Shown: one piece after another, positions 1 through 11,002 of the stretch
How positions within the stretch are numbered: the first letter of the stretch is position 1
Layout: the number at the start of each line of letters is the position of its first letter
Assembly: GCF_036669915.1 (NCBI RefSeq)
Contig: NC_089316.1
Location: forward strand, 25,843,325-25,907,324
Direction: 5' to 3'
Length of the DNA stretch: 64,000 nucleotides
DNA from: Pocillopora verrucosa
Lineage: Eukaryota > Cnidaria > Anthozoa > Scleractinia > Pocilloporidae
Translations under genes and position numbers: made by a program
The notes under the pieces: model-generated
Database searches by the model: none
What the model saw: the letters and a program-made list of their open reading frames with translations, nothing else
What the model was told of the DNA's origin: nothing

Positions 1-591
1 GCGGTTTCTTTCTCCGCAATCCCTTGTGCGAGGTATTCTTTTAAGGACTGTTTTACTGTTATATTTCTACCTCGAGGAAACGAAATTGGTTCTTAGGAAA
101 GAGATAAAGTACAATTTTTTGCACCAGATGGAGGCTATTTTACAAAGCGCGATTCTGATTGTCACAAACATCTTTGTGCCGATAACGTTTTCTTCGCGAC
201 TTTTCAGTATTCGGCGGCAAACCAATCAAACTCGTTGAATTAGCGCTAAAATACAACAGGGGAATACCACTGAGAATTTCCCATTCTTAGTTAGGATTTG
301 TTCAGTCACTTAACGTTTTACCTCGAGTCTTCATATATTTAAGGGAAGAATTGTAAGCGAGTCCTTTTCGTTTGATAAGAGTCGTTTTTGCAGTCAATGA
401 GTTTGTTCAGGGTGACATGATGCCGACCTGCTGTATGTTTTAGATTTTCAACGTTAGCCTTCTAGGGAAACAGAAAACGTCAAAACCGAAGCTAAAGCGC
501 AGAATGACAAGAAAAACTAAACTTGAGCTTGACGGTAGAGTGTCCCTGCTTCACTGTAAACGATACACATGTACAAGTATTTTCCGCAAGG
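1..591. other. 5' flank of the PAN/EGF/glycine-rich gene, no gene seen
   Basis: I see no convincing coding exon here. Short open frames lack conserved motifs. An AT-rich TATA-like stretch lies near 330-345, about 250 bases before the start codon at 592, and could be part of the promoter; this is weak. The window begins inside this flank, so upstream exons outside the window cannot be excluded. Confidence 0.4.
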
Positions 592-3500
592 ATGAAGATT
601 CCCTCTAAACTATCTCTATCTTTGCTGTCCATAACAGTTCTGTGGGGAGGATGGCTTCACTACCCTGCGGATGGAAACGGTGGTAAGTTTGATATTTAAC
701 TGTGAGTTCTTGTGCTCATCCGTCTTTTGTTTAGAATTCCAGTCCGTTTTTTTTCGAAATAGCTAGAAATGTAATACTTTTAAAAGGCAAATTTCTACAT
801 CTTTTTCAAAGTTATTTGTTTCATCGACTTCTAACTAATTATATCAGTAGAAAGTACTAAGTTGAACTTTAATTTACGTGAAAATACCTGATAAGCTCCA
901 TGTGTATTTCGCAAAACAAACTTGTACACGTCACCGTTTTCGGTGTAAAATTTAAAATTTACCCCTCTTTGTCATTAAACATTGTCGACGTTATTTCTAT
1001 GATCAATAAGTTTTTAGTAATGGAAAATTGTGGTCGATGGATCTATGTTATTTTCCGGTTAAAAAAAAATGAACCAAAATTTTCGTTAGTAAACTTTCGG
1101 CTAAAAATCGACGGGAAAGCAGAAATTATTTTTTAATCAGTTTTTTGTTTCACGCGTAGCACGTAGATTTTATTGTTTGTAGCCCTACAGCTGCAGCGTG
1201 CGAAGCGCACTTGCTGAGTCCCCGTACTTAAGAAAACCTTCATGATGGCATGCTCTACATATCATGATGCTTCCCAAACTGCATTTCGTTCCTTTAAATA
1301 TCAGTTTTTCTGCACGATAGGTCTTGAGACTAAAAGATGATGTATGTAAACGAAATTTAAGATGAACAACGATTTGCAACGAGGAAGAGGAAAGAGTTTT
1401 TAGTCGCCCATTTAAGTAGCAGCTAGGCATTAGCATTAACAAAGACAAACATCAGATATTCTGCTTGCTCAACAACACCAAAACAGGTGGTTTCTTCCCT
1501 TAACTAAAATAACATAGAGTTTTATAATTCAGGCTGAACATATTTTTATATATTTTATGTATAAGGCGACATAAGCCAACCATAGTTTTCAAATAAGTTT
1601 AAAGCTGTTAAGATTGCAAGTAAAAAATCTGATATTGTCTACCGATGGAACACACAGTTGAAGTGTGAAAACTACCTCGTAATAAAAAAACACTTTATTT
1701 TTAAGAAATTGAAGATTCATCTTAAAACCTGAAAATTTTCCTTTTAAAGCAATTTTACGGTAAAATGATCTCTTGCATCAGATATTACGTGGAGCGATAA
1801 GTTTGAAACCTTATTGATTTATTTTTTAGCTATCTTTTACGAACTACCTTAATACCAAAAACCCTTTTAATGCAAAAGGCTACCATGAAGATCTAACGGC
1901 AAGATATTTTTGCCCGTTATTTATTCTGTTATCAGTGGAGTCACTTTAAAGCGTTTTTGTGTGTGTGTGTGTTCCATTAACTAACGGACTGAAAATAGTA
2001 GCGTTGTTGATTTTCTTTTTTTTATTTTCATTTTATTTTTATTTTTTATTTATCTTTTCTTTTTGTGCTGACCCAAAGTGTTTTTAAGGTGCAATAATAA
2101 ATTCTGTAATATCTGTTGTGTATCTCCCTAGCAGTGGTATTCACGTTTCTAATTAGAGTGTAACTATTCTCGAGCTGAAATTCTGATGACATTTTTCCTT
2201 ATGAATCCACTTCCTTCCAGATTTTGGCTGCCGAAGTCTTAGGTTTAAGAGATCAGAAGGAGAATGTGCTCCTCAACGTTATGTATTTAAAGAAACTTAC
2301 TTGCCAATGGGGGAGGAGCTCATTACTCATGACTGCAGATATGAGTGCCTCATGGAGAGCAATTGTTTGTCTGTGAACATCGGCCCACCAAACAAGACAG
2401 GCTTCAGGCTCTGCCAACTGAGTAATTTTGACCACGCCCAACATGGTGAAAATAAAGAAATACGAAAAGGTTTTATTCTCTGGGCCTCTGAGGTAGGATT
2501 TTACTTTACATTACAATACAATCGTCTGAAATCAGCTTGGATCTTTTTGGTCAAGTATAATCACTAACAGGCGTTTTTCTATCCTATCAGAATCTATGCT
2601 CCAGTAGTCCTTGCCTCCATAATTCCACCTGTCTCAATGGATATACCAACAAGAGATATATTTGCCTGTGTCCAGATGGTTACACGGGAGAAAACTGTGA
2701 AAAAGGTCTCACTAATATTCTTTTTCAATGTTCTGAAGGTTCTTTATCCAGCTTGCGGATAAGCTCATATCAGCCTTCATTGTTTTCTTTGTTTAGATAA
2801 AAACGAGTGTATTGACAACACTCATGACTGTCATGCCAAAGCTGTTTGTAATAATACCGAGGGATCCTTTACGTGTAGCTGTAAAGCAGGTTATCAGGGG
2901 AATGGTCGAAATTGCACAGGTGAGATTCATAGATATTCATAGGGACATATTAATAATGATGAAATATTTTATAGCACCATATCCAATGGCTTATGGCGCT
3001 TTACAAAGCTTTGCTTGGGACTCTGGCGAGACTGCATTGAGAAGTTTATAATTTTTGAAGCAAATTTTTGTAGATGCCCCCATTTTAAGAATTTAGGCCA
3101 GACCACAACACTGAGAGCTATGTTCCCTACTCTCTTGAATAAGTGTATTAATTATTCAACGTCCCCCATCGGTCAGTACAGAAGATTTGCAGGAGAAGGG
3201 GCCTACGGTGTTTTCGTCCTCATCCGAGAAGACTAAAATGTATAATCACCTGCAGATATCAGAGCAAAGGTAGCACATCATCTTCAGTAATTTTAAGACC
3301 GTAATCATGAGTGTTGGTCCGGTTCGGGGCGTAAACTCTCGACCTCCCACACGGCAGACCGGTGCTCTACAAATTGATCTAACCATTAGCAGTCATCATA
3401 AGCCAACTTTGAATGAATTCCAAGTATTAAACATATTAAATGGGGAAAATTTTTCAGCTATAATCGATCACTGGTCCTCAAACGTGGGGAGAAGACGGTC

Positions 3501-5640
3501 GAATGACACCCCTTTTGGTCTCTTTTCATTGTCGCTGAGAGTGATTTATCCGAAGGCCAAAACAGTTATTGCTGATATGTATCACGGTTCTTGTTGACTT
3601 ATAAATTTCCCATTTTCGTGCATTGTACCTCGTATTTCAGTTGTAACCATTGACTAACTAGTAACTAGAGGCAGTGGGTTCGAATCGCGTCCGAGCCTGA
3701 AAATTTCTTAAATAGTCTACGATAGTTTTTTATTGCAATTTTTTCCTGGGATTTCTCTTTATTTGATGTTCCTACCCTTTTCTTGTTTACTTTCAAACTT
3801 TTCAGATGTGGACGAGTGTACCGGCCACATCCATGGCTGTCACTATAATGCAAGTTGCAATAACACAGACGGCTCTTACACATGCAAATGCAAAACGGGA
3901 TTCAATTGCAGTAAGTATAAGAAATGTTGTGTGATTTTTTCTTTCTTTTTAATCGTTTTTTCAGACGTTTACCTGACAACGATTTGCGTGATCCCCTTGA
4001 AACGGTGCCAGAGATAAACTCTGATAAAATGTGCGTTTAAAATGAACACTTACTTCAATCATTGCAGTTCAGACAGATACTTTATCATTCGATGTAAATT
4101 GTGACAACGCGAAATACTTATCCTAAGTACTATGCAAGCACACCTTCCCTCTACCAAATGAACACTGAAACAACCTGAAATCTACGAAATCGAGTTCGTA
4201 CGGATTACATTTAATGGGCCTAGGATTCTAACGTGGTAATGACCAGGAACTAGATAAGACGAGTTTTTCACAAATTGCGCTGAAGTGGTTCACTTTTTGA
4301 TATGTTTACACAGGAAAGTCACCCAGAAAACCCAATAACGATCAGTGCTCAGAAATTATATTCGTCACGAGAAGACTCCTCCTCTGATAAATAACGTGTA
4401 TCCCACATTTTCCCCCAAATTGTCAAACTAATTTCAAATTTCTTTACCAGAGTAGGGAAACTTAAGATCTGAACTGCCCTTAACGGGCTTAATGTTACGT
4501 ATTTGTTCTCTCAGCTGTTTAAACTGATCAGACGACCAGCTGCCAGACTAAACATAAACATTCGTGATAAAGAAGAAATTACAACTTAATAAAAAAAATA
4601 GATGTCAATTTTACATTTTCCTCTCAGCATTCAAAGCCGTGTTCTCAAATCTCAATGCCACTGGAAGATATGGTCCAACATCGCTCGGAAGTTACTACGC
4701 AGGTAAGGATCATGACAGACAAGTTGCTTTGTCCAGCGGTATTCAACAGTGGACTGTGCCGCACACTGGTAATTACAGAATAGAAGCAATAGGGGCAGCT
4801 GGAGGGTACGATCTGCGGATTAACAGCTCTCAGTATCGCGGAAGAGGAGCAAGAATGATTGGAACATTCCGCTTAAACAAGGGTGAAGTCATCCAGATAC
4901 TTGTAGGTCAAGAAGGAGGAATAAACAAGAGGGCTTATTCTTCTGGAGGTGGTGGAGGTACATTTGTAGTGAGAGGAGCCGACACACCTCTGATAATAGC
5001 TGGAGGCGGAGGAGGGGTAGAATATGTATTTTCAAGACATACAGAATGTGATGCCAGCTCAAACACGAAAGGGAATCCTGGATACAGATCATGGCCAGGG
5101 GGGAGCAATGGACATGGTGCACAGACTGCTGACTCTGGATCATCATCAGGTAAGAATATTTTTCAATAATCTTTAGCATTTCAGCATTTTGGTAGTACTT
5201 TTAAAATTAAGTACAAAATGTTTATTCTGCCATAATCTCACGATATCTCCATTAAAAGTTTTCTAATTAATTAATATCATGATATTTCAGGTGGTGGTGG
5301 TGGCGGGTTTTACTCCAGTGGAAGAAGTGGAACGAATTTCAATGGGACCAAGGGATATGGTGGCGAGGGTGGTAAGGGATTTCTGCTGGGAGGGGTAGGT
5401 GGGAGATCAAGGTATTCCAAAGTCTATGGTGGGTTTGGCGGAGGAGGTGGAGCTGGGGGACGGGGAGAAGGAGGAGGAGGAGGAGGAGGAGGAGGAGGAT
5501 ACTCTGGGGGAGGTAGTGGAAATAATTTTCAAGATTTCTGTGGGGGTGGTGGTGGATCCTACAATGTTGGAAACAATCAGCAGAATGAATGTTGTTACAA
5601 TAAGGCTGGCCATGGTCAGGTGACCATCACACTACTGTAG
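592..5640 (+). CDS. Secreted PAN/apple - EGF - glycine-rich (ALK/LTK-type) domain protein
   Basis: Seven exons: 592-682, 2221-2492, 2591-2705, 2797-2919, 3806-3910, 4628-5149, 5291-5640, stop TAG at 5638; total 1578 nt, 525 residues, phases consistent. Exon 1 encodes a signal peptide ([20 protein letters not shown]). Exon 2 encodes a PAN/apple domain with paired Cys ([19 protein letters not shown]). Exons 3, 4 and 5 each encode one EGF-like domain; the last two begin DKNEC and DVDEC, the calcium-binding EGF form. Exons 6-7 encode a glycine-rich domain of the type in ALK/LTK receptors ([21 protein letters not shown], then long Gly runs and a Cys-containing end). There is no transmembrane segment or kinase after it, so it looks like an extracellular matrix or adhesion protein. 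The exon 3 donor (G-GTCTCA) is weak. Function is inferred from domains only. Confidence 0.8.
683..2220 (+). other. Intron 1 of the PAN/EGF/glycine-rich gene
   Basis: About 1.5 kb of AT-rich sequence between the signal-peptide exon and the PAN exon. It ends in a pyrimidine-rich acceptor (CTTCCTTCCAG). It has a short TG run near 1960 and T-rich runs near 2010-2060. No exon-like frame with recognisable motifs was found. Confidence 0.5.
3300..3400 (-). repeat. tRNA-like SINE fragment (intronic)
   Basis: Read on the minus strand this has an A-box-like part (TTAGATCAATTTGTAGAGCA) and a degenerate B-box-like part (GGTCGAGAGTTTACGCC), spaced as in a tRNA-derived SINE head. A second B-box-like string (GGGTTCGAATC) occurs at about 3676 on the plus strand. 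No intact tRNA fold was traced, so it is not a tRNA gene. Confidence 0.35.
5477..5501 (+). repeat. GGA triplet run coding for poly-glycine
   Basis: About eight consecutive GGA codons inside the last exon of the glycine-rich gene. Slippage here would change the number of glycines without shifting the frame. Confidence 0.8.
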
Positions 5641-5683
5641 AGAAAACAACCGAACCACTTGCCATCCAATGCATAGGTGATTT

Positions 5684-5893
5684 TAACCCTTTAAATCTCA
5701 AGATCTTATTAGTAATTCTCCTTACTGTCTGCCAAATGATTCTCATTATGTTAGCTTGGAGAATTTGGTATCAGATCAATTAGTAATCCCACAATTTATA
5801 TTTGTCTTTATTCTCATCACTTGTCTGCATGATATTGTATGGATATAATAAGGAGAAATTCTGTCTTGGTCACTCATGGGAGTTAAAGGGTTA
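5684..5893 (-). mobile_element. Short inverted-repeat element, family with TTAACCCTTTAACTCCC ends
   Basis: Starts TTTAACCCTTTAAATCTCAA and ends near GGGAGTTAAAGGGTTAA, about 210 bases, no coding capacity. The same family recurs in this window at 24195-24400, 28415-28617, 43172-43380, 52943-53154 and 54362-54574. The end sequences are mutually inverted, as in a MITE. It lies about 45 bases after the stop codon of the glycine-rich gene. Confidence 0.65.
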
Positions 5894-8350
5894 ATAGAGA
5901 TTAGATATGACAACAAGTTAGATAATGTTATGGAGCTTGAATATTCATAATGATTAGACTAAGAATCTTGAGGGGAAAAACAGCTCATGTTATTCTACAT
6001 TACAATTAGCGACAAAGTTTTTGACACATTACGGTTGAAGATCAATTCTGGAATAGTAGACCAGTTTTATTCCTCATAGCATTTCACCCACTCGTCCACA
6101 GCACAACATTGCATTTTTTTCTTCTGTCTGTGATGGAAAAACAGCATTTCATTGACTTTAGTGCTGTAAGATTTTGCACTTTTTTTTTTTATAAAATTGA
6201 GTGGGTGACGGGGTGTTGTAGTAAACCCTGTAAATTAAAAAAAAAATTAATAAAACATCCTTAAAAGCGATTACGTGAATGGTATGTGTCAACTAACCTT
6301 ATCGCCGAATGTAGATCCACTCAGGAGCCAATCTCGTAGTTCTTGATCCATTGTAAAATACCATGTATTCATCCAAATGCCATTGAATCATGTATTCCCT
6401 TTGATTATTTGCCATCAGAATTCGGATTTTAAAAGCTTTTTTAGAGGTGCGGCTCAGCATTTTAAAATGTATGCAAATACTGAGATATTTAACAATGGAT
6501 ATAAAAAGAATGTTATTTAAAGAGATAGGCTTTACCATCTGAAAAGAGGTCTCTTTTTATTGAGTTAACTGTATTTAACCCTAGATTTCGATGAATAATT
6601 GAACAGAAAAGTTGATTAAAATCACGTGTCGCCCTATACATGTATTTAATTTTTATAGTTAGAACATCTATGGTAAGATCTTCCTGTCATTGACCAGGAA
6701 AGCATTAGATTGACTTTTTACAGCTCTTAACCATCGTTACGACATTTATTTGTTAAATAATTTTTTTAATTATTATTATTATTATTATTATTATTTTCGT
6801 TCGATCCAGTTTGTTGTTTCCTTCTTGTTTTTGCTCTTGTTTCTTATATCAGAAATACCGAAGGCTTACACAGTCAACAGACATATGGAAGATAGAGCTA
6901 AGGAGTCAGCGGTAGGCCGTTGAAATAGAAGATTCATTTTTTGAGTTAGAGAGTTGAAAACATTTTGATTAGAAGTTTGACAATATTTACATTAATTTCT
7001 TGCATTTACAACTCAAATAAGGTTTGTGTATATAAGTTACTGATTCCATTTAAGTGCGATTATCTCGATCCAAGCTTCAGTCGAGCTTTGTTCTCATAAA
7101 GGAGATTACATAGGAATAGAAAACCTCTCGTAAAAGCAAAAACTCCGCGAACAAAGTGATGTCCGGCCTGGACCCAGGCGAGAGAGAGAGAAGGGCTTGC
7201 AATATCTTTTCACTTGACCTCAAATGGCTCAATCTGTGTAGGGGGCTCTTCCTACAAAAGGAGGAAAAACTTCGGCTCCCACCCCTCCCTCCCCCCCCCC
7301 TTCTCTACCCCGCCTAGAGCAAATACCCGGGAAGATGATCGCTCTTGGATCCATTTAACGCATATGACGTAATTCACATTATATTAGTGGAAATATTGCA
7401 CTTTGATTGTTTTAAAAGCCTTTAAGGTGAATACACTTCAGTTAGTTTAGGTGGTAAATTAAAACTGTTGCTGCATTTTAAGTGGTTCTAGAAATTTAGT
7501 GTCAAGCTATCAATAAAAAAAGTTCTCCAATACATTGTTTAATTGCGTGTCCGTTCCAACATATTCATTCCTTTAAAGACTATGAAAGATTGGAACACTG
7601 TACAAAATAACCCTAGCTTTTTCCTGTGCGAAACTGAAGAGAGGGAAATTTAGCCAAAATAACTGATTAAAAAGAAATGACAGATGAAAATTCATCATAG
7701 GGGCAACGTCAACGACTCCCTCTCCCCCTTGTTTTAAGGCGTCATATGCCACTACTAAAACATCTTTTCTGTCAACTAACTTATCGCCGATTGACCATCT
7801 ACATAGGAACCATTTTTTCGGTTTTCGATCCATTGTGAGATACTCATGCCATTTCATCTAATTGTTCCCGAACTGGGGACTACGTCATCCGCCGCAACGA
7901 TAATGGCTTTCAAGAAAAATATTTGGAGTTTCAACTTAAATTGTACCACTCTGTCTAACCACTAGAACAAGTGTTTTCGGAAGTGCCTTCGACCAGGTTT
8001 TCTTTCGGCAGATGTTTACAGCGAGAAATTCCCGGATTCCAGATGATAAGGAAAACTTTTTTATTTAAAGAGTTTCAGTTGTTCACTTTTACGCAAGGTA
8101 CATTTGCGTGCTTGCTTCACGATATTCGGTGAATTCACGTAGCATACTAGCTAGACATTCTGTTATATTATATTTATTGATAAGAACGATATCCCAGTCT
8201 GATAACTGATCATATGAAAGAAAACCCGAGATTTAAACTATAATGCCAAAAACAAAATCCCAAACAGGTCGTACAAAACATCAAAACTGACTCAATTAAA
8301 AAAATGATTTTAAACTCACTCTGAGCTTTTGATTTACACTTACCTGCGAA

Positions 8351-8354
<4 letters not shown>

Positions 8355-8410
<56 letters not shown>
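8355..8410. repeat. (AT)n microsatellite
   Basis: About 27 consecutive AT dinucleotides, directly visible. Confidence 0.95.
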
Positions 8411-8415
<5 letters not shown>

Positions 8416-8454
8416 ATGTATATATGAATAAATTTCGTACTTAGCAATGAGATC

Positions 8455-8655
8455 AGCCTCAAATCTCTGAGAGTGACTGGCAGCTAATTTCTCCAAACAG
8501 TATCACTGTTGAATGAAGCACAAACGTCATTAGAATTAAGGAAATGATCACAAACTAGTAAAGCTCGTGATTTTAAACAAATTCTCCTTATTAATATCAC
8601 AGGTTATGTACAAAGAACGATATGGAGAATATACATTTTGATGTTGGGGTTTAAA
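8455..8655 (-). mobile_element. MITE-like repeat, family with ACAAGGAGAATTTG core
   Basis: About 200 bases containing TAATTTCTCC, AAGGAAATGATCAC, AAACAAATTCTCC and TATGGAGAATAT in a fixed order. The same order occurs at 9175-9367 and 21778-21980, and in the other orientation at 14660-14880, 15715-15930, 21331-21530 and 53525-53727. It is non-coding and dispersed, so a non-autonomous DNA element is the simplest reading. Confidence 0.6.
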
Positions 8656-9174
8656 GGTGCATTTTACCAACTGGTTGTTGTGTTTACTTTGGTTTTGGTT
8701 TTACACGCTCTTGCGAAAAGCTTTTTAAACTCTCCAAATTAAAAGCGGAGTGCGCGTCATGTTACTCACGAAAGACGGTCTCAATGAGGGGATGGCTTTG
8801 GCGACTCACGGTTAAAATTTTAGCCAATTTACGGCTATCGGTTAATATCCTTCCATTGTGAACCCCTGTCCATGTGCTGCGCTGCATTACGTAACCAGAC
8901 GGGCTTCAAAATACTACCGTGTTCAAGAGAAGGATCCGGTGGCCCGACCCTCAGCCAACCCCCTCTTCGTTACCACTCAAATGGATTCTCAAAAATCACT
9001 CATATACATTGAAATGTTTTTAGCTTGTTTAAGCTCTAGTGTAAAAAATAATTTAAAAAAATCCATGTTTGGGAAACTCTAATCTCTTACTCAGACCCTA
9101 CCGTGTAACTACTGAAAGGTAAAACCGATTGGCCATTGACGAGACCAAGAAACCCCCTTATCCAAAATTCAATT

Positions 9175-9367
9175 TAAACCTCTAAGAGTGACCATCATCT
9201 AATTTCTCCGTACAATAATAAAATCGAATTCTTCACAAAGATCTTAAGAATAAAGGAAGTCATCACCAAGCTGGGAAGCTTTGTTTGTTAAACAAATTCT
9301 CCTCATCAGTTCCAGTAGAAATATATAGAGTATGGAGAATATTCATACTGATATTAGGGTGTAGAGT
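9175..9367 (-). mobile_element. MITE-like repeat, family with ACAAGGAGAATTTG core
   Basis: Second copy in the same orientation as the one at 8455-8655, about 720 bases away. Shared landmarks: CTCTAAGAGTGACC at the left, AAGGAAGTCATCACCAAGCT in the middle, ATATTAGGGTGTAGAG at the right. Confidence 0.6.
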
Positions 9368-9907
9368 GTTTTGCTTTCGTTAAACTTGTTACACGTATTT
9401 AACATGAAAATTCCAAAATCAGCTACAGAATTATCGAACGGAATCCTCGATACGCGATCGTTTCATGATATGAAAATTCCCGATCATCGTCTTGTTATTT
9501 TATCAATCTAGCACTTCATCAAGATTTTTTTGTCTGTTTTTAATTCTTTACTAATTTTTTTAAGTGATTATTATGATTATTTTTCATTTTCTTTTTTTGT
9601 TTTGTTTTGTTTGAGATGATCAGGAAGATCTAGGAAATGACAGATTCCATCGTTAAGCGAGCCTGCGTAGCCTGCGTGCAAATTTTCATTTAGCCGCGAT
9701 GCATGCGGCGAAGCTCACGAGAGTGAGGCGAGCGTGCAAACCTCTCTCACGCTCAAATCACTCGCTGCCTCGAAATCCGCTGACTTCATAGCGCCAGAAA
9801 GAGTCTACTCGTGGGCGAATGATTTTCGATCCCTGAATGCATCATTTCGTGTCGATGCAAAGGGACAAAGGTAAACCCAGGCTTTAATAACAAAATAAAT
9901 TTAGTTA

Positions 9908-11002
9908 TCACAGTTTAGTATCCCAGACATCAGAGTCAAAATCATCCGTGATCTCTTGTGGATTATCAATTCCCAAATCAAAATCGTCAGCTATGTGTCT
10001 ATCCCCGAACGTTTCAACAATTTTACCAGTTTTCGGACATATCTGTGAAATCTTTCGTAGAGCGATTGGACTTCTTGTAGAGTCTGGTGTCGCTGGAGCT
10101 CTCGGAGAAACCTCAATCGTTTCTTGCCATTTAAAAAAGAGAAGTTTGAGAGACCGACGGCATTGGCGAATGCGAAACGTGTAGGTAAATGGATTACAGG
10201 CGGCGTTGATATAGAGAAATGGTAACAAGATTCGCCGACACGAAACGAGCCATATCCCTTCACAATGAGTACAGTGTACCTCTACAAGAGTAATTATATA
10301 ATATGGCAAATGTGAAATAAAGAGGAAAAGAACTATAAGAATGGCTGTAAAAGCGAACTGTTTATCAATATCGAATCTTTTTTCGTTTGCTGAGACCGCA
10401 CTGTCGCTAGCGTCAGAGTTCATAGAGCACGCACGCCGTCTGTACCCACGTAAAACTTTTAGCAATAAGAAGTTAAAAATAATAACAGCCACGAGTGGGA
10501 AAGTCATATTCAAATGAACTTGTAACATGTCGTAAATTCCCTGTGGAATTCCAGTGAATCGAAGCAAACAGAAAGCCACGGAATATGCCACAACGCATAG
10601 TGCACATGCCAGGGTTTTTCTACCACTCGCCGTCGCACGGTAGTAAAACGGTAAGGCCACGGCGATCAAACGTTCCACGGACAAGCTCATGACAAGAAAC
10701 GTGCCGTTGTTGATAGCAAATAGACCGATGATACTTTCAAAACTCGTGCGGGTCGTCGTTTCATCCGCATGAATTTCACAAGATATTTCGTTACGAATGT
10801 GAAGACCGCTTATAACAGATCCAGTCAATAAGTCGTTTGCGGCCAGGGTAGCGATGAGAACTGAAATTGGTTTACGAAAGCAGCGTAAGGGATCCTTGTA
10901 CATGACGTAAAGTAGCATACCATTAGCAACCATGGCCAGTAAAGACAATATTCCAGCCAGTGTCGCCGAACAAACGCATATCGCATGCATGAAGCTCGTC
11001 AT
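9908..11002 (-). CDS. Class A (rhodopsin-like) G-protein-coupled receptor, intronless
   Basis: One exon, 364 residues from the ATG at 11002; an in-frame TAA lies just upstream, which fixes the start. Seven hydrophobic segments are visible. Landmarks: TM1 N27 in MVANGMLLYV; TM2 D57 in LAANDLLTG; TM3 end E110-R111-L112 in MSLSVERLIAVALPF, replacing D/ERY; TM6 P233 in FISHLPYY, without the usual CWxP; TM7 NPFTY at 270-274 in place of NPxxY. The C-tail (RQCRRSLKLL) contains a Cys that may be palmitoylated, followed by a Ser/Thr- and Asp-rich tail. The N-terminus is very short, so a small ligand is likely. It resembles the many single-exon cnidarian orphan receptors near the adenosine/melanocortin-type groups, but no ligand can be named. 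It would signal at the plasma membrane through G proteins. Confidence 0.85.
   Translation of the reverse strand: MTSFMHAICVCSATLAGILSLLAMVANGMLLYVMYKDPLRCFRKPISVLIATLAANDLLTGSVISGLHIRNEISCEIHADETTTRTSFESIIGLFAINNGTFLVMSLSVERLIAVALPFYYRATASGRKTLACALCVVAYSVAFCLLRFTGIPQGIYDMLQVHLNMTFPLVAVIIFNFLLLKVLRGYRRRACSMNSDASDSAVSANEKRFDIDKQFAFTAILIVLFLFISHLPYYIITLVEVHCTHCEGIWLVSCRRILLPFLYINAACNPFTYTFRIRQCRRSLKLLFFKWQETIEVSPRAPATPDSTRSPIALRKISQICPKTGKIVETFGDRHIADDFDLGIDNPQEITDDFDSDVWDTKL

Larger units (their letters stand above)
5894..9907. other. Intergenic, repeat-bearing; no gene seen
   Basis: A candidate AATAAA poly(A) signal for the upstream gene is at 6249-6254. There is an ATT triplet run near 6770-6795. 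Two diverged copies of one sequence occur near 6285-6385 and 7765-7860 (shared GTCAACTAAC-TTATCGCCGA and GATCCATTGTGA). An (AT)n run is at 8355-8410, and two MITE-like copies are listed separately. The stretch 9660-9880 (GCCTGCGTGCAAATTTTCAT) also looks like a dispersed repeat. Open frames here are short and without motifs. Confidence 0.5.

Noticed and set aside
7573-7857. Minus-strand frame MKWHEYLTMD...
   Set aside because: Its N-terminal part lies in a sequence also found near 6300 in a different frame context, so it is probably repeat-derived.
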